A DNA stretch of 64,000 nt from Faecalibacterium sp. I4-1-79 (GCF_023347235.1 NZ_CP094467.1:2542001-2606000), one strand, 5' to 3'; counted from the stretch's first letter, positions 31,032 through 40,008 are shown. Notes: generated from the sequence alone by a model not told the origin. Numbers and translations are program-made.

Positions 31032-31059
31032 ATACGATACTTATATAACAGTATCGTAT
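31032..31059. promoter_or_regulatory. Palindrome in ftsZ promoter region
   Basis: ATACGATAC (31032-31040) and GTATCGTAT (31051-31059) form a perfect 9-base inverted repeat with a 10-base AT spacer. It touches the murA stop codon. On minus TTGCAA-N17-TACGAT ends in this dyad, so it could be a promoter with an operator for ftsZ. In the plus direction it is followed by a T-run. Confidence 0.5.
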
Positions 31060-32390
31060 CATTTTTTCATTCCGATTGCAAGACAAAATTGCTTTTTCGT
31101 GGGTGTTTTTTTCATAACCCCACTCCGGGCGGGTATTTCCTGCCAAATCTGTGCGCCCAGCCCCGCCAAAAGCCGGTCAAGGTCTGCATACCCGCGCCGG
31201 ATAAATTCTGTTCCGCCAAGGCGGCTGCTGCCCCGGGCAGCCAGTGCCGCAAGCACCAGCGCCGCCCCGCCTCGCAGGTCCGGTGCGGTCAGCTTTGCCC
31301 CGTGCAGCACCCCGGCGGGCTGCACATACAAGGTACGCTCTGCCACTCGGACGTTTGCCCCCAGCGCCGCAAAGCCCTCCGCGCAGGCAAATCGGTTTTC
31401 AAACACCCTGTCCTGCAAGCTGCTTTCTTCCTGTGCGCAGAGCATCACCGCCGCCAGCAGCGGGGCGGCGTCCGTGGCAAGGCCGGGATAAGGTGCGGTG
31501 TGCACATTTCCCGCGCCGCGCAGTGCCCCGAACCGTGAAATGGCGGCAGCATCGCGCGCACGCTCTACGGTGCAGCCCATTTGTTCCAGAATTTCCAGCA
31601 GCGGCGCATACAGCCCGGGCGCACAGCCTGCCAGCTCCACCCTGCCGCCTGCCGCTGCCGCCGCACAGGCCAGCGTAGAGGCGATGATACGGTCTGCCAC
31701 CGGCGCAAAGGTGCAGCCTGCAAGGCAGCGCTTTCCCTGCACCCGGATGGTGTCGGTGCCCGCGCCCTCCACGCAGCCGCCGCAGACGTTGAGGAAGGCG
31801 GCAAGATCCACGATCTCCGGTTCCTTTGCGGCACCATGCAGCACGGTCTGCCCCTGCGCCGTAGCAGCGGCCAGCAGCAGTGTTTCGGTAGCGCCCACGC
31901 TGGGAAAGCTAAGACAGATCTCCGCGCCCCGCAGCCCCGCCGGGGCGTACAGCGTAAGCTGTCCGGGCGCAGCGGGCAGCTGCCGCACCCCCATCTGCGC
32001 CAGCCCCTGCAAATGCAGGTCGATGGGTCTTGCCCCGATGCGGCAGCCCCCGGGCAGTACAGTGTTCACCCGCCCCAGCCGCGCCAGCAGCGGCGCACAG
32101 AACAGGATGGATGCCCGCATCCTGCCTGCGGCCTCCGGTGCAAGGTCGGTGCGCATGGGCTGTCCCTGCACCACCAGCTCTGCGCCCTGCCAGCCCGCCG
32201 TGCAGCCCACGCCCCGCAGCAGGGCAAGACAGTCCTCCACATCGGTCAGGCGCGGCACATTTTGCAGCCGCACCGGCCCGCTGCACAGCAGCGCAGCTGC
32301 CAGCAGCGGCAGCACACTGTTTTTGGCCGCAGGCAGTTCCACCCTGCCCTGCAAAGGCCGTCCACCCGTAATGATCCAATCCCCAGCCAT
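31059..32390 (-). CDS. murA: UDP-N-acetylglucosamine 1-carboxyvinyltransferase
   Basis: 443 residues. First committed step of peptidoglycan synthesis: transfers enolpyruvate from PEP to UDP-GlcNAc. Lys23 in PAAKNSVLPLL and nucleophile Cys116 in VLPGGCRIGARPID are in place (a Cys enzyme, so the fosfomycin-sensitive form). The start MAGDWIITGGRPLQG at 32390 fits the family N-terminus, with GGGGG 7 bases upstream. That site lies in the 3' arm of a 17-pair hairpin (32394-32444). Ala-rich and somewhat divergent, so it could be the second MurA paralogue of a Firmicute. Confidence 0.92.
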   Translation of the reverse strand: MAGDWIITGGRPLQGRVELPAAKNSVLPLLAAALLCSGPVRLQNVPRLTDVEDCLALLRGVGCTAGWQGAELVVQGQPMRTDLAPEAAGRMRASILFCAPLLARLGRVNTVLPGGCRIGARPIDLHLQGLAQMGVRQLPAAPGQLTLYAPAGLRGAEICLSFPSVGATETLLLAAATAQGQTVLHGAAKEPEIVDLAAFLNVCGGCVEGAGTDTIRVQGKRCLAGCTFAPVADRIIASTLACAAAAAGGRVELAGCAPGLYAPLLEILEQMGCTVERARDAAAISRFGALRGAGNVHTAPYPGLATDAAPLLAAVMLCAQEESSLQDRVFENRFACAEGFAALGANVRVAERTLYVQPAGVLHGAKLTAPDLRGGAALVLAALAARGSSRLGGTEFIRRGYADLDRLLAGLGAQIWQEIPARSGVMKKTPTKKQFCLAIGMKK

Positions 32391-32393
32391 GCC

Positions 32394-32444
32394 AAGACCC
32401 CCGTTCTGCAAAAGATACCCCATGGTATGCAAAACGAGGGTCTT
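32394..32444 (-). promoter_or_regulatory. Hairpin covering the murA ribosome-binding site
   Basis: On the minus-strand RNA, 32428-32444 pairs with 32394-32410 over 17 consecutive positions (15 Watson-Crick, 2 G-U). The GGGGG that would serve as Shine-Dalgarno is inside the 3' arm, 3 bases from the murA AUG. No T-run follows, so it is not a terminator. Confidence 0.65.
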
Positions 32445-32570
32445 TGGTCAAAGAAATGCGCCGGAAACGGCCTTCCCGCAGTCTGCTGGGTTTGTCCGGT
32501 CATTTGTCCGTGTTTTTCCGGTATTTCCGCGCCGCTGCTGCCCCATTGCGGCAGGAAATGCAGCCTTTTA

Positions 32571-33701
32571 TCAGCTTTCGCCCCGAGAGACGGAAAGCAC
32601 GATGCCCATCTCGCCCAGAAGCATCATCAGGCTGGTACCGCCGGAGGAGAAAAAGGGCAGACTGATGCCGGTGTTGGGGATGGTGTTGGTGACCACCGCG
32701 ATGTTCAGCACCGCCTGCAATGCCACCTGCACCACAAAGCCCACCACCAGCAGTGCGCCAAAGCGGTCCGGCGCGTGCGCCGCCAGCGTGATGCCCCGCC
32801 ACAGCAGCGCGCTGAACAGCAATATCACCGCACACGCGCCCAGAAAGCCCAGTTCCTCGCAGAGGATGGAAAAGATGAAGTCATTCTGCGGTTCGGGCAC
32901 GAACAGATGCTTCTGGCGGCTGTTGCCCAGCCCCAGCCCCGCCGCCCCGCCGCTGCCGATGGCGTACAGGCTTTGGATGGTCTGGTGGCCGTCCCCCAGC
33001 GGGTCGGCAAAGGGGTCCAGCCACGAATTAAGACGGTCGGCGGCGTAGGGCACCAGCTCCGGCATGAGCACGATGGCCGTGCCGATGGCGGCAGCGCCGC
33101 CCGCCCCTGCCAGCATAAACCACCGCAGCCCGGTGCCGCCCACAAACATAAGCACCGCGCCGATGCTTAAAATCAACACTGTACCGGAAAGGTGAGGCTC
33201 CAGCAGCATGAGTATCGCCACCACCCCCAGCACCAGCGCAAAGGGCACTACCCCCACCGCAAAGCTGCCCATGCGGTCGTGGTTCAAAGCGATGATGTGG
33301 GCAAACACCAGCACTACCGCAAATTTGGCGATCTCGCTGGGCTGTAATGTGCCCAGCCCCGGCAGCACCAGCCAGCGCTTACAGCCGTTATACTCCGGCA
33401 TGAACAGCACCGCCGTCAGCAGCACCAGCGAGAGCGCCAGCAGCGGCCACGCCAGTTTGTGATAGATGTGGTAGTCCACCCGGCTGGCCATCCACATCGC
33501 CGCCAGACCCATGGCGGCGTACAGCAGCTGCGGCCGCACATAGGCAAAGGCGTCCTGCCGCCGGTACAGTGCCACCGCGCTGCTGGCGCTGCACAGCATC
33601 ACCAGCCCAAAGGCTACCAGCGTGAGCACCAGCACCAGAAAGGGCAGGTCCATGGGCGGCAGCGGCCGCAGCATCCCTTTGCGGGCAGCAGTTCTGTGCA
33701 A
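32571..33701 (-). CDS. ftsW: SEDS-family glycosyltransferase FtsW
   Basis: 376 residues with about ten membrane spans. SEDS proteins polymerise lipid II together with a class B PBP. CKRWLVLPGLGTLQPSEIAKF and NTIPNTGISLPFFSSGGTSL are the conserved SEDS motifs. The start is TTG 33701 with GGAGG 9 bases upstream. A class B PBP is divergently encoded 100 bases away, the expected partner. RodA is the alternative, but the location with ftsZ and murA favours FtsW. Confidence 0.92.
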   Translation of the reverse strand: MHRTAARKGMLRPLPPMDLPFLVLVLTLVAFGLVMLCSASSAVALYRRQDAFAYVRPQLLYAAMGLAAMWMASRVDYHIYHKLAWPLLALSLVLLTAVLFMPEYNGCKRWLVLPGLGTLQPSEIAKFAVVLVFAHIIALNHDRMGSFAVGVVPFALVLGVVAILMLLEPHLSGTVLILSIGAVLMFVGGTGLRWFMLAGAGGAAAIGTAIVLMPELVPYAADRLNSWLDPFADPLGDGHQTIQSLYAIGSGGAAGLGLGNSRQKHLFVPEPQNDFIFSILCEELGFLGACAVILLFSALLWRGITLAAHAPDRFGALLVVGFVVQVALQAVLNIAVVTNTIPNTGISLPFFSSGGTSLMMLLGEMGIVLSVSRGES

Positions 33702-33802
33702 TCCCGGTCACCTCCGTTTCTGTTATTGTACGCGGGTGCGGGGGCGGTTAGTCATACGCGCCGCCGTCGGGCGCATAAACTGCCCGCAAAGGGGGTGCTG
33801 CC

Positions 33803-35686
33803 ATGCGCGGCTCAAAACCCACGGACGCCCTGCGCACTTTGCCGGAGCGGGCGTTCCGTCTGCGGGCACGGCTTATTGCGGTGGGACTGTGCGCCGTCTG
33901 CTTTGCAGGGCTCATCGGGCGGTTGTTCTGGCTGCAATTATGCACCGGCGGCTGGTACACCCAGCGGGCGCTGGGGCAGCAGCTGCGGGACACCGTTGTG
34001 CCCGCCGACCGTGGCAAGATATACAGCGCCGACGGCGCGCTGCTTGCCGCCAACAGCAGCTGCTGGACCCTGCGTGCCAGCCCCCGGGAGATGCCGGAGG
34101 ATAAGCTTGCCCTTGCCGCCAAGGGGCTTGCCGAGATCCTGGAGCTGGACGAGGCAAAATTGCTGGAAAAGTTCAGCGACCGACGTTCCAACGACTGCCT
34201 TTTGCGCTACCGGGTGGAGCGGGAAACCGCCGATGCCGTGCGGGATTTCTGCGTGGAGAACGACATTACCGGCGTGCGCATCAATCAGGACTCCAAGCGC
34301 TGGTACCCGCAGGGGGAGCTGCTGGCCTCGGTGCTGGGGTTCACCAATGTAGACAACGCCGGGGTCAGCGGGCTGGAGCTGAAATACAACGACACCCTTA
34401 CCGGGCAGAACGGGGTGGTGCTGACCGCCGTGAACGCTTGGGGCTACACGCTGGCGCAGAGCTACGAGACCGAGCTTGCCCCCGTGGAGGGCAGCGGGCT
34501 GCGGCTGACCATCGATGCAAATATTCAACATTATCTTGAAAATGCGTTGAATTATGCGGTGCAGGAGCACCATGTAGCTGCCCGCAGCGTGGGCATCGTG
34601 ATGGAGGTGAACACCGGGGCAGTGCTGGCCATGGCTACCACCCCGGCCTATGACCCCAACCAGCCCCGGGTCATCGCCGATAAGGCCGCACGCACCGCCG
34701 TGGATACCCTTTCCGGCAAAGAGCGCGCCGCCGCCCTGCAGCTGGCGCAGCAGACCCAGTGGCGCAACAAGGCAGTGAGCGACTTATACGAGCCGGGTAG
34801 CGTGTTTAAGCTCATCACCTGCGCGGCGGCGCTGGACGCCGGTGCCATCACCCGGCACTCCACCTTTTACTGTGGGGACTCTATCTCGGTGGCGGGCACG
34901 CGGTTCCACTGCGCCAATCACAAGCGCCACGGCAGCCAGACCGTGACCCAAGCGCTGGAAAACTCCTGTAACCAGAGCTTTATCCAGATCGGGGCGCGGC
35001 TGGGCAAGCAGGCCTTCTGCGATTATTTTGCCGCCTTTGGTCTGCGGGAACCCACCGGCATCGACCTGCCCGCCGAGCCGAAAAAGAGCCTGTACTACAC
35101 CGCCGACCGTATGGGGCCGGTGGAGCTGGCTTCCTGTGCCTTCGGGCAGAGCAGCAAGATCTCGTATCTGGAAATGGCTGCCGCCGTCTGCGCGGTGGTG
35201 AACGGCGGCAAGCTGATGCAGCCGTATCTGGTCTCGGACATTCTTGCGCCGGACGGCAGCATTTTGCAGCACAACGCCCCTGTGTGCAAACGGCAGGTGA
35301 TCCAGCCCGCCACCTCTGCCACCATGCGGGAGATGATGGAGGCAGTTGTGCTGTACGGCGGCGGGCGCAACGCGCAGATCGCGGGCTACCGGGTGGGCGG
35401 CAAAAGCGGCACCAGCCAAAAGCTGGACAGCGCCGACGAGAAGGCCCGCATTGCCAGCTTTGTGGCAGTGGCCCCCATCGATGACCCGCAGTTTTTGTGT
35501 CTGGTCTGTCTGGATGAGCCCCACAGCTGGACCACCGCCGGCGGCAGTCTCTCGGCACCGGTCTGTGCCGAGGTGCTGGAGCAGACGCTGGTATACAAAG
35601 GCGTCCCCCGGGCAGCAGACAGCGGCAGCGCAGACGCGCAAGCCGCCGCCCTGCCCGCCGATGGGGACAGCTTTGACGGGGCATGA
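33803..35686 (+). CDS. Class B penicillin-binding protein (FtsI/SpoVD-like transpeptidase)
   Basis: 627 residues. One N-terminal membrane anchor (about 23-45), a PBP dimerisation domain, and a transpeptidase domain with SVFK (Ser333, Lys336), SCN (388-390) and KSGT (534-537). It crosslinks septal or spore peptidoglycan with FtsW. There are no PASTA repeats, only a short Ala/Asp tail. GGGGG precedes the ATG. No strong promoter is seen in the 100-base divergent gap. A dispersed hairpin element begins at its stop codon. Confidence 0.92.
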   Translation: MRGSKPTDALRTLPERAFRLRARLIAVGLCAVCFAGLIGRLFWLQLCTGGWYTQRALGQQLRDTVVPADRGKIYSADGALLAANSSCWTLRASPREMPEDKLALAAKGLAEILELDEAKLLEKFSDRRSNDCLLRYRVERETADAVRDFCVENDITGVRINQDSKRWYPQGELLASVLGFTNVDNAGVSGLELKYNDTLTGQNGVVLTAVNAWGYTLAQSYETELAPVEGSGLRLTIDANIQHYLENALNYAVQEHHVAARSVGIVMEVNTGAVLAMATTPAYDPNQPRVIADKAARTAVDTLSGKERAAALQLAQQTQWRNKAVSDLYEPGSVFKLITCAAALDAGAITRHSTFYCGDSISVAGTRFHCANHKRHGSQTVTQALENSCNQSFIQIGARLGKQAFCDYFAAFGLREPTGIDLPAEPKKSLYYTADRMGPVELASCAFGQSSKISYLEMAAAVCAVVNGGKLMQPYLVSDILAPDGSILQHNAPVCKRQVIQPATSATMREMMEAVVLYGGGRNAQIAGYRVGGKSGTSQKLDSADEKARIASFVAVAPIDDPQFLCLVCLDEPHSWTTAGGSLSAPVCAEVLEQTLVYKGVPRAADSGSADAQAAALPADGDSFDGA

Positions 35687-35805
35687 CGATTTGGAATGCG
35701 CGCCGCGTTCGCTTTGCGCATAAACGGCGGAAGAATGATTTTTAATTTGCAATTCTGGAAAATCTGCGGATTTTCCAGAATTGCCTTTTCACGGGAGGGG
35801 TCGTG
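35685..35805 (-). repeat. Dispersed hairpin element, copy D
   Basis: Inverted copy that overlaps the stop codon of the PBP gene. The stem GCAATTCTGGAAAA (35749-35762) pairs perfectly with 35771-35784 around TCTGCGGA (35763-35770), followed by CTTTTCACG, so in the plus direction it can act as a terminator. Confidence 0.8.
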
Positions 35806-36016
35806 GTAGCAAACGGTAGTTGCAGCGCCGCTTTCTGCGAAAGCGCGGCGCTGCGGGGTCACCCCTTCCGTCATCGCCTGCGGCGATGCCACCTTCCCCA
35901 AGGGGACGGCTTCAGCACTGCCAGAAATTTCCTCATTGCACCTAACGCTTTAGCAACGAACGTAACGGCTTGGCTCTCCCTTCGGGAGAGCTGGCGCGGG
36001 AGCGCCTGAGAGGGTT
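35806..36016. repeat. Intergenic repeat-rich stretch
   Basis: No gene. It contains small perfect stems such as GCCGC...GCGGC, GGCTCTCCC-ttc-GGGAGAGC (about 35970-35990) and GGCGCGGGAGCGCC. A related GCTCTCCC-gcaa-GGGAGAGC stem recurs at 52832-52851. Confidence 0.5.
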
Positions 36017-36050
36017 AAAAAATAACGGAACGTCCGCAGACATTCCGTTA
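36017..36050 (-). terminator. xpt terminator with TCTGCGGA loop
   Basis: On minus TAACGGAATG pairs with CGTTCCGTTA around the loop TCTGCGGA, followed by TTTTTT. The loop is the same as in the dispersed element family. Confidence 0.85.
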
Positions 36051-36063
36051 CGCTGAAATTCTA

Positions 36064-36657
36064 TTAGTTCTGGTTCGGCTGGGGACGGAAGGTGATCTCG
36101 CCGGTGGTGCTGTCCATGGCGTCCACGATGGCAAGGCTCTCCAGCTGGATGCCCTTGCTGCGGATCAGCTCGCCGCCCTGCTGGAAGCCCTTTTCCACGG
36201 CGATGCCGATGCCCTCTACGGTGGCACCGGCTTCCTCGGCCAGTTCCAGCAGACCCATCAGGGCGCAGCCGTTGGCCAGAAAATCGTCGATGATCAGCAC
36301 ATGATCCTCCGGGGTGAGGAACTTTTTGGAGACGATGACGTTGTAGATCTTTTTGTGGGTGAAGGACTGGATCTGGGTCTTGTAGTTGTCGTAGTCCAGA
36401 TTGATGCTCATGGATTTTTTGGCAAACACCACCGGCACGTTCAGCTCGCTGGCTACCACAGCCGCAATGCCAATGCCGCTGGCCTCGATGGTCAGCACCT
36501 TATTGATAGGCTTGCCCGCAAACAGGCGCTTCCACTCCCGTGCCATCTCGCGGAACAACGGAATGTCCATCTGGTGGTTGATAAAGCTGTCCACCTTAAG
36601 CACGTTGCCCTCGCGCACAATGCCGTCCCTGCGGATACGATCTTCCAGCATCTTCAT
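36064..36657 (-). CDS. xpt: Xanthine phosphoribosyltransferase
   Basis: 197 residues. Salvages xanthine with PRPP to XMP. The PRPP loop is [33 protein letters not shown] and [14 protein letters not shown] match the Bacillus Xpt pattern. The start is ATG 36657 with GGAGG 9 bases upstream; the long upstream frame lacks such a site. Promoter at 36782-36810 gives a leader of about 118 bases. I see no purine riboswitch in it. Confidence 0.93.
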   Translation of the reverse strand: MKMLEDRIRRDGIVREGNVLKVDSFINHQMDIPLFREMAREWKRLFAGKPINKVLTIEASGIGIAAVVASELNVPVVFAKKSMSINLDYDNYKTQIQSFTHKKIYNVIVSKKFLTPEDHVLIIDDFLANGCALMGLLELAEEAGATVEGIGIAVEKGFQQGGELIRSKGIQLESLAIVDAMDSTTGEITFRPQPNQN

Positions 36658-36781
36658 AAAATATATCCTCCAACCCTTGCAGGCGCGTTTTCTGCCTCCG
36701 GCTCGCCCGCCGCGAAAAGTGCCCGCCTGTTTTCCATTCCCGGGCGCGCGCCACACGCACCCATGATATAATGTTTCACCT

Positions 36782-36810
36782 AGTATACCGGAAGCATCCC
36801 GCTTTGACAA
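36782..36810 (-). promoter_or_regulatory. xpt promoter
   Basis: TTGTCA (36805-36810), a 17-base spacer and TATACT (36782-36787) on minus. Confidence 0.75.
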
Positions 36811-36869
36811 GGGGTTTTCATGCCAAAATTCGTAAAAATACGACACCAAACCTCTTCGTTTTTTCTAAA

Positions 36870-37015
36870 AGTATGACCTTGTCCAAAAATACCGAAACTT
36901 CGTGAGGTTGTCGGGTCATTTTTGGTTTATCCTCCCTTGTTCTTTCGCGGTTTTCGAGTATACTATTCTTAATAGGAGAAGGGTCATATCCGGGATTTTT
37001 GACCGGACGAGGAGG
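36870..37015. promoter_or_regulatory. patatin gene promoter within inverted repeats
   Basis: TTGTTC (36937-36942), a 16-base spacer and TATACT (36959-36964) on plus. Around it are complementary pieces ATGACC...GGTCAT and CCAAAAAT...ATTTTTGG, and a further GGTCATATCC / GATTTTTGACC pair nearer the gene, which suggest an operator or leader hairpin. Confidence 0.5.
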
Positions 37016-37023
37016 AAAATGGT

Positions 37024-37893
37024 ATGAAAACAGGACTTGTGCTGGAAGGCGGCGCTATGCGCGGAATGTTCACCGCTGGCGTACTGGATGTGCTGATGGA
37101 GCACAACATCCAGCTGGACGGTGCCATTGGCGTGTCGGCGGGGGCAGTGTTCGGCTGCAACTACAAGTCGCACCAAATCGGGCGCACCATCCGCTACAAC
37201 ACGGAATACTGCACCGACAAGCGCTACGCCAGCTTTGGCAACCTGCTGCGCACCGGCAACCTGTACAGCGAGCAGTTCTGCTACCATACCGTGCCGGAAA
37301 AGCTGGACCCTTTTGACACCAAGGCTTTCCGGGAGAACCCCATGGACTTTTTTGTGGTGTGCACCGATGTGCGCACCGGTGAGCCTATCTACCACAAGTG
37401 CCGCACCGGCGACGCCGAGGATATCCAGTGGATGCAGGCTTCGGCATCCATGCCGCTGGCGGCCAAGATTGTGAAGATCGGCCACTATCAGCTGCTGGAC
37501 GGCGGTGTGGCAGATTCCATTCCTGTGCGCTTTTTCGAGTCTATCGGCTACAAGCGCAACCTGATCATCCTGACCCAGCCCAAGGGTTTTGTAAAGCAGA
37601 AAAACAAGATGCTGCCCCTTATCCGGGCAAGGTATGTGCGCTATCCCGCTTTTGTGGAGGCCGTGGCAGACCGGCACCAGCGCTACAATGAGACGCTGGC
37701 CTATATTTCCATGCTGGAGCAGTCCGGGCGGGCATTCGTCATCCACCCGCCCATCCCGCTGGAAATTCCCTCTATGGAGCGTGATCCCGCCCAGCTGCGC
37801 CGCGTATACGAGACCGGTCGTGCCGTGGCACAGATCCAGATCGACAAGATTGCAGCCTATGTGGAGGAGTCCAAGGCTGCACCGGAAGAATAA
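37024..37893 (+). CDS. Patatin-like phospholipase
   Basis: 289 residues, RssA/YjjU-like bacterial patatin. Lipid acyl hydrolase with a Ser-Asp dyad: oxyanion hole EGGAMRGMFTAGVL, nucleophile elbow GVSAG and DGG (LLDGGVADSIP). GAGGAGG lies before the ATG. No signal peptide, so cytosolic. Monocistronic between its own promoter and terminator. The substrate is unknown. Confidence 0.92.
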   Translation: MKTGLVLEGGAMRGMFTAGVLDVLMEHNIQLDGAIGVSAGAVFGCNYKSHQIGRTIRYNTEYCTDKRYASFGNLLRTGNLYSEQFCYHTVPEKLDPFDTKAFRENPMDFFVVCTDVRTGEPIYHKCRTGDAEDIQWMQASASMPLAAKIVKIGHYQLLDGGVADSIPVRFFESIGYKRNLIILTQPKGFVKQKNKMLPLIRARYVRYPAFVEAVADRHQRYNETLAYISMLEQSGRAFVIHPPIPLEIPSMERDPAQLRRVYETGRAVAQIQIDKIAAYVEESKAAPEE

Positions 37894-37898
37894 CACGA

Positions 37899-37935
37899 AA
37901 GGCTGCTGCACAGGTTTGTGCAGCAGCCTTTTTTT
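37899..37935 (+). terminator. Terminator after patatin gene
   Basis: AGGCTGCTGCACA pairs with TGTGCAGCAGCCT with a short loop, followed by TTTTTTT. Confidence 0.9.
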
Positions 37936-37948
37936 CACGGAGAGATAC

Positions 37949-37984
37949 AAAAAAGAGGTCTGCACCTCGCGGTGCAGACCTCTT
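37949..37984 (-). terminator. rplJ-rplL terminator
   Basis: On minus AAGAGGTCTGCAC pairs with GTGCAGACCTCTT, followed by a T-run. Confidence 0.9.
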
Positions 37985-38020
37985 GATGTTCAAGAAAGAA
38001 CGGTAAGAGAAGGGGTTAAA

Positions 38021-38395
38021 TTACTTAACCTCAACCTTAGCGCCAGCCTCTTCCAGCTTCTTCTTGATGTCGTCAGCCTCAGCCTGGGAGACCTTCTCCT
38101 TGACAGCCTTGGGAGCGCCATCAACGATAGCCTTAGCCTCCTTCAGGCCCAGACCGGTGATCTCCTTAACGGCCTTGATGACCTGCATCTTGGTAGCGCC
38201 AGCCTCAGCCAGGATGACGTCGAACTCGGTCTTCTCTTCCTCAGCGGCAGCAGCAGCGCCAGCAGCAGCGGGAGCAGCAGCAGCAACAGCAGAAACACCG
38301 AACTCCTCGCAATAGGTGTCGATCAGTTCCTTCAGCTCCAGAACGGTCAGGCCCTTGACGGACTCGATGATGGCAGTAATCTTCTCAGAAGCCAT
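38021..38395 (-). CDS. rplL: 50S ribosomal protein L7/L12
   Basis: 124 residues. The N-terminal dimerisation domain ([24 protein letters not shown]), an Ala/Gly-rich hinge (about 38-56) and the C-terminal factor-binding domain ([26 protein letters not shown] to the end) are all present. Recruits elongation factors as L12 dimers on L10. It follows rplJ in the same transcript. Confidence 0.98.
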   Translation of the reverse strand: MASEKITAIIESVKGLTVLELKELIDTYCEEFGVSAVAAAAPAAAGAAAAAEEEKTEFDVILAEAGATKMQVIKAVKEITGLGLKEAKAIVDGAPKAVKEKVSQAEADDIKKKLEEAGAKVEVK

Positions 38396-38465
38396 GGTAA
38401 TAACCCTCCAATATCAATGGTTTTTGTTTGTTTCAGTTTTTTGTTAAGCGGCGGTCACGCGGCCA

Positions 38466-38981
38466 TTAGGCAGCGGGCTCCTCCTGCTTGTCGGCATAAG
38501 CCTGCATTGCAACGGCCAGACCAGACAGAGTGCTGGTGAGGGCGCCTGCAAACATGGACAGCATACCTTCGCGGTTGGGCAGCTTTGCGATAGCGTTGGT
38601 CTCGGCGGCGTTCATAGCCTTGCCTTCCATGAAGCCAGCCTTCACGACGAACTTCTTGGACTTATCGCCATCCTGATACTTGCACAGGATGCGGGCAGCA
38701 GCCATGGGGTCAGCCTCGTGAGCAAAAGCGACAGCGGTGTCGCCCTTGAAGTTCTCAGCCAGACCCTCCAGAGCGGTACCCTTAACTGCCAGACGCAGCA
38801 TGGTGTTCTTCACGACCATGTAATCAACGCCTGCCTCACGCAGCTCCTTACGGAGCTTGGTGTCGTTCTCGACGTTAATGCCGCCGTAAGCGACGACGCA
38901 GCCGGAAACCGCACTCTCAAACTTTGCCTTCAGATCAGCGACGTAAGCCTGCTTTTCAGAAAGAATCTTTGCACTGGGCAT
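38466..38981 (-). CDS. rplJ: 50S ribosomal protein L10
   Basis: 171 residues. It anchors L12 dimers on the stalk. The start MPSAKILSEKQAYVADLKAKF and the NTMLRLAVKGT rRNA-binding region are typical; an Ala-rich C-terminal helix binds L12. GAGGTG precedes the ATG. Expression should be controlled by the L10 leader and its terminator upstream. Confidence 0.97.
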   Translation of the reverse strand: MPSAKILSEKQAYVADLKAKFESAVSGCVVAYGGINVENDTKLRKELREAGVDYMVVKNTMLRLAVKGTALEGLAENFKGDTAVAFAHEADPMAAARILCKYQDGDKSKKFVVKAGFMEGKAMNAAETNAIAKLPNREGMLSMFAGALTSTLSGLAVAMQAYADKQEEPAA

Positions 38982-39009
38982 TCGGTTTCACCTCGTTTCA
39001 AAAACTTGT

Positions 39010-39150
39010 ATCGAAAGCCGGAGCAATGAAAAAAGCCTCTCTCCCGCGCACTGCGCCGAGAGAGAGGCATAAAGCAACTTTACGCACGTTTCTCGGCAGG
39101 CGGTAAAACTTTACACTGGACTCCAGCGCCTGCTGTCTTAAAAACAGCAT
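39010..39150 (-). promoter_or_regulatory. L10 leader RNA with attenuator
   Basis: About 140 transcribed bases before rplJ. They contain paired segments and end in the terminator stem GCCTCTCTC...GAGAGAGGC (39035-39068) followed by TTTTTT (39029-39034). This fits the known Firmicute L10(L12) autoregulatory leader. Identity is inferred from place and structure. Confidence 0.75.
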
Positions 39151-39154
39151 GATT

Positions 39155-39183
39155 ATAATACCGCAAACGTGCGGCGTTGTCAA
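39155..39183 (-). promoter_or_regulatory. rplJ-rplL promoter
   Basis: TTGACA (39178-39183), a 17-base spacer and TATTAT (39155-39160) on minus. Confidence 0.8.
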
Positions 39184-39258
39184 GTGCTTTTTTGAATTTT
39201 CTGGCAAAATTTTTCTGCCACCCGTAAACAGGCAGCAGAAAAATATCAGAAATTCAAA

Positions 39259-39951
39259 TTAGACACCGTACTTCAGGGTGTTCAGACGGATGCCAGGGCC
39301 CATAGTGGTGGCGATGGTAGCGCTCTTGAAGTAGGTACCCTTTGCTGCAGCGGGCTTTGCCTTGGCAATAGCCTCCATCACAGTGTCCAGGTTGGTGTAC
39401 AGCTTCTCTGCACCGAAAGAAGCCTTGCCCACGGGCACATGGATGATGTTCTGCTTGTCCAGACGGTACTCGATCTTACCAGCCTTAGCCTCGCTGACAG
39501 CCTTGCCCAGATCAGGAGCCACAGTGCCGGCCTTGGGGTTGGGCATCAGGCCACGGGGGCCCAGAACCTTACCCAGACGGCCAACGCGGCCCATCATATC
39601 GGGGGTGGTCACGACGACGTCAAAATCCATGAAGCCGCCGGCGATCTTTGCGATCAGCTCGTCATCGCCAACGATATCAGCGCCAGCAGCCTCAGCAGCA
39701 GCTGCTGCGGGGCCCTTAGCAATAGCGCAGACGCGGACGGTCTTGCCGGTGCCGTTGGGCAGAACGACAGCGCCGCGGACCTGCTGGTCAGCGTGACGGC
39801 CATCAACGCCCAGACGGACGTGCAGCTCGACGGTCTCATCGAACTTGGCGGAAGCGGTCTTGCAAGCCAGCTCCAGAGCCTCGTTCACATCGTATGCCTT
39901 AGTAGAATCGACCAGCTTTGCAGCGTCGACATAGTGCTTGCCATGTTTCAT
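39259..39951 (-). CDS. rplA: 50S ribosomal protein L1
   Basis: 230 residues. [26 protein letters not shown] and [22 protein letters not shown] are diagnostic. L1 forms the mobile stalk at the E site and in many bacteria represses its own operon. AGGAGG precedes the ATG. Last gene of rpmG-secE-nusG-rplK-rplA. Confidence 0.98.
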   Translation of the reverse strand: MKHGKHYVDAAKLVDSTKAYDVNEALELACKTASAKFDETVELHVRLGVDGRHADQQVRGAVVLPNGTGKTVRVCAIAKGPAAAAAEAAGADIVGDDELIAKIAGGFMDFDVVVTTPDMMGRVGRLGKVLGPRGLMPNPKAGTVAPDLGKAVSEAKAGKIEYRLDKQNIIHVPVGKASFGAEKLYTNLDTVMEAIAKAKPAAAKGTYFKSATIATTMGPGIRLNTLKYGV

Positions 39952-40008
39952 TGTATATCCTCCTGTGTGGTCATGCGGGCAGTGTTATGCCCTCCCACTG
40001 TTTATGTC

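Noticed and set aside
36658-36781. Purine riboswitch before xpt
   Set aside because: Expected from Bacillus xpt, but the conserved purine-aptamer core segments are not visible in the 118-base leader.
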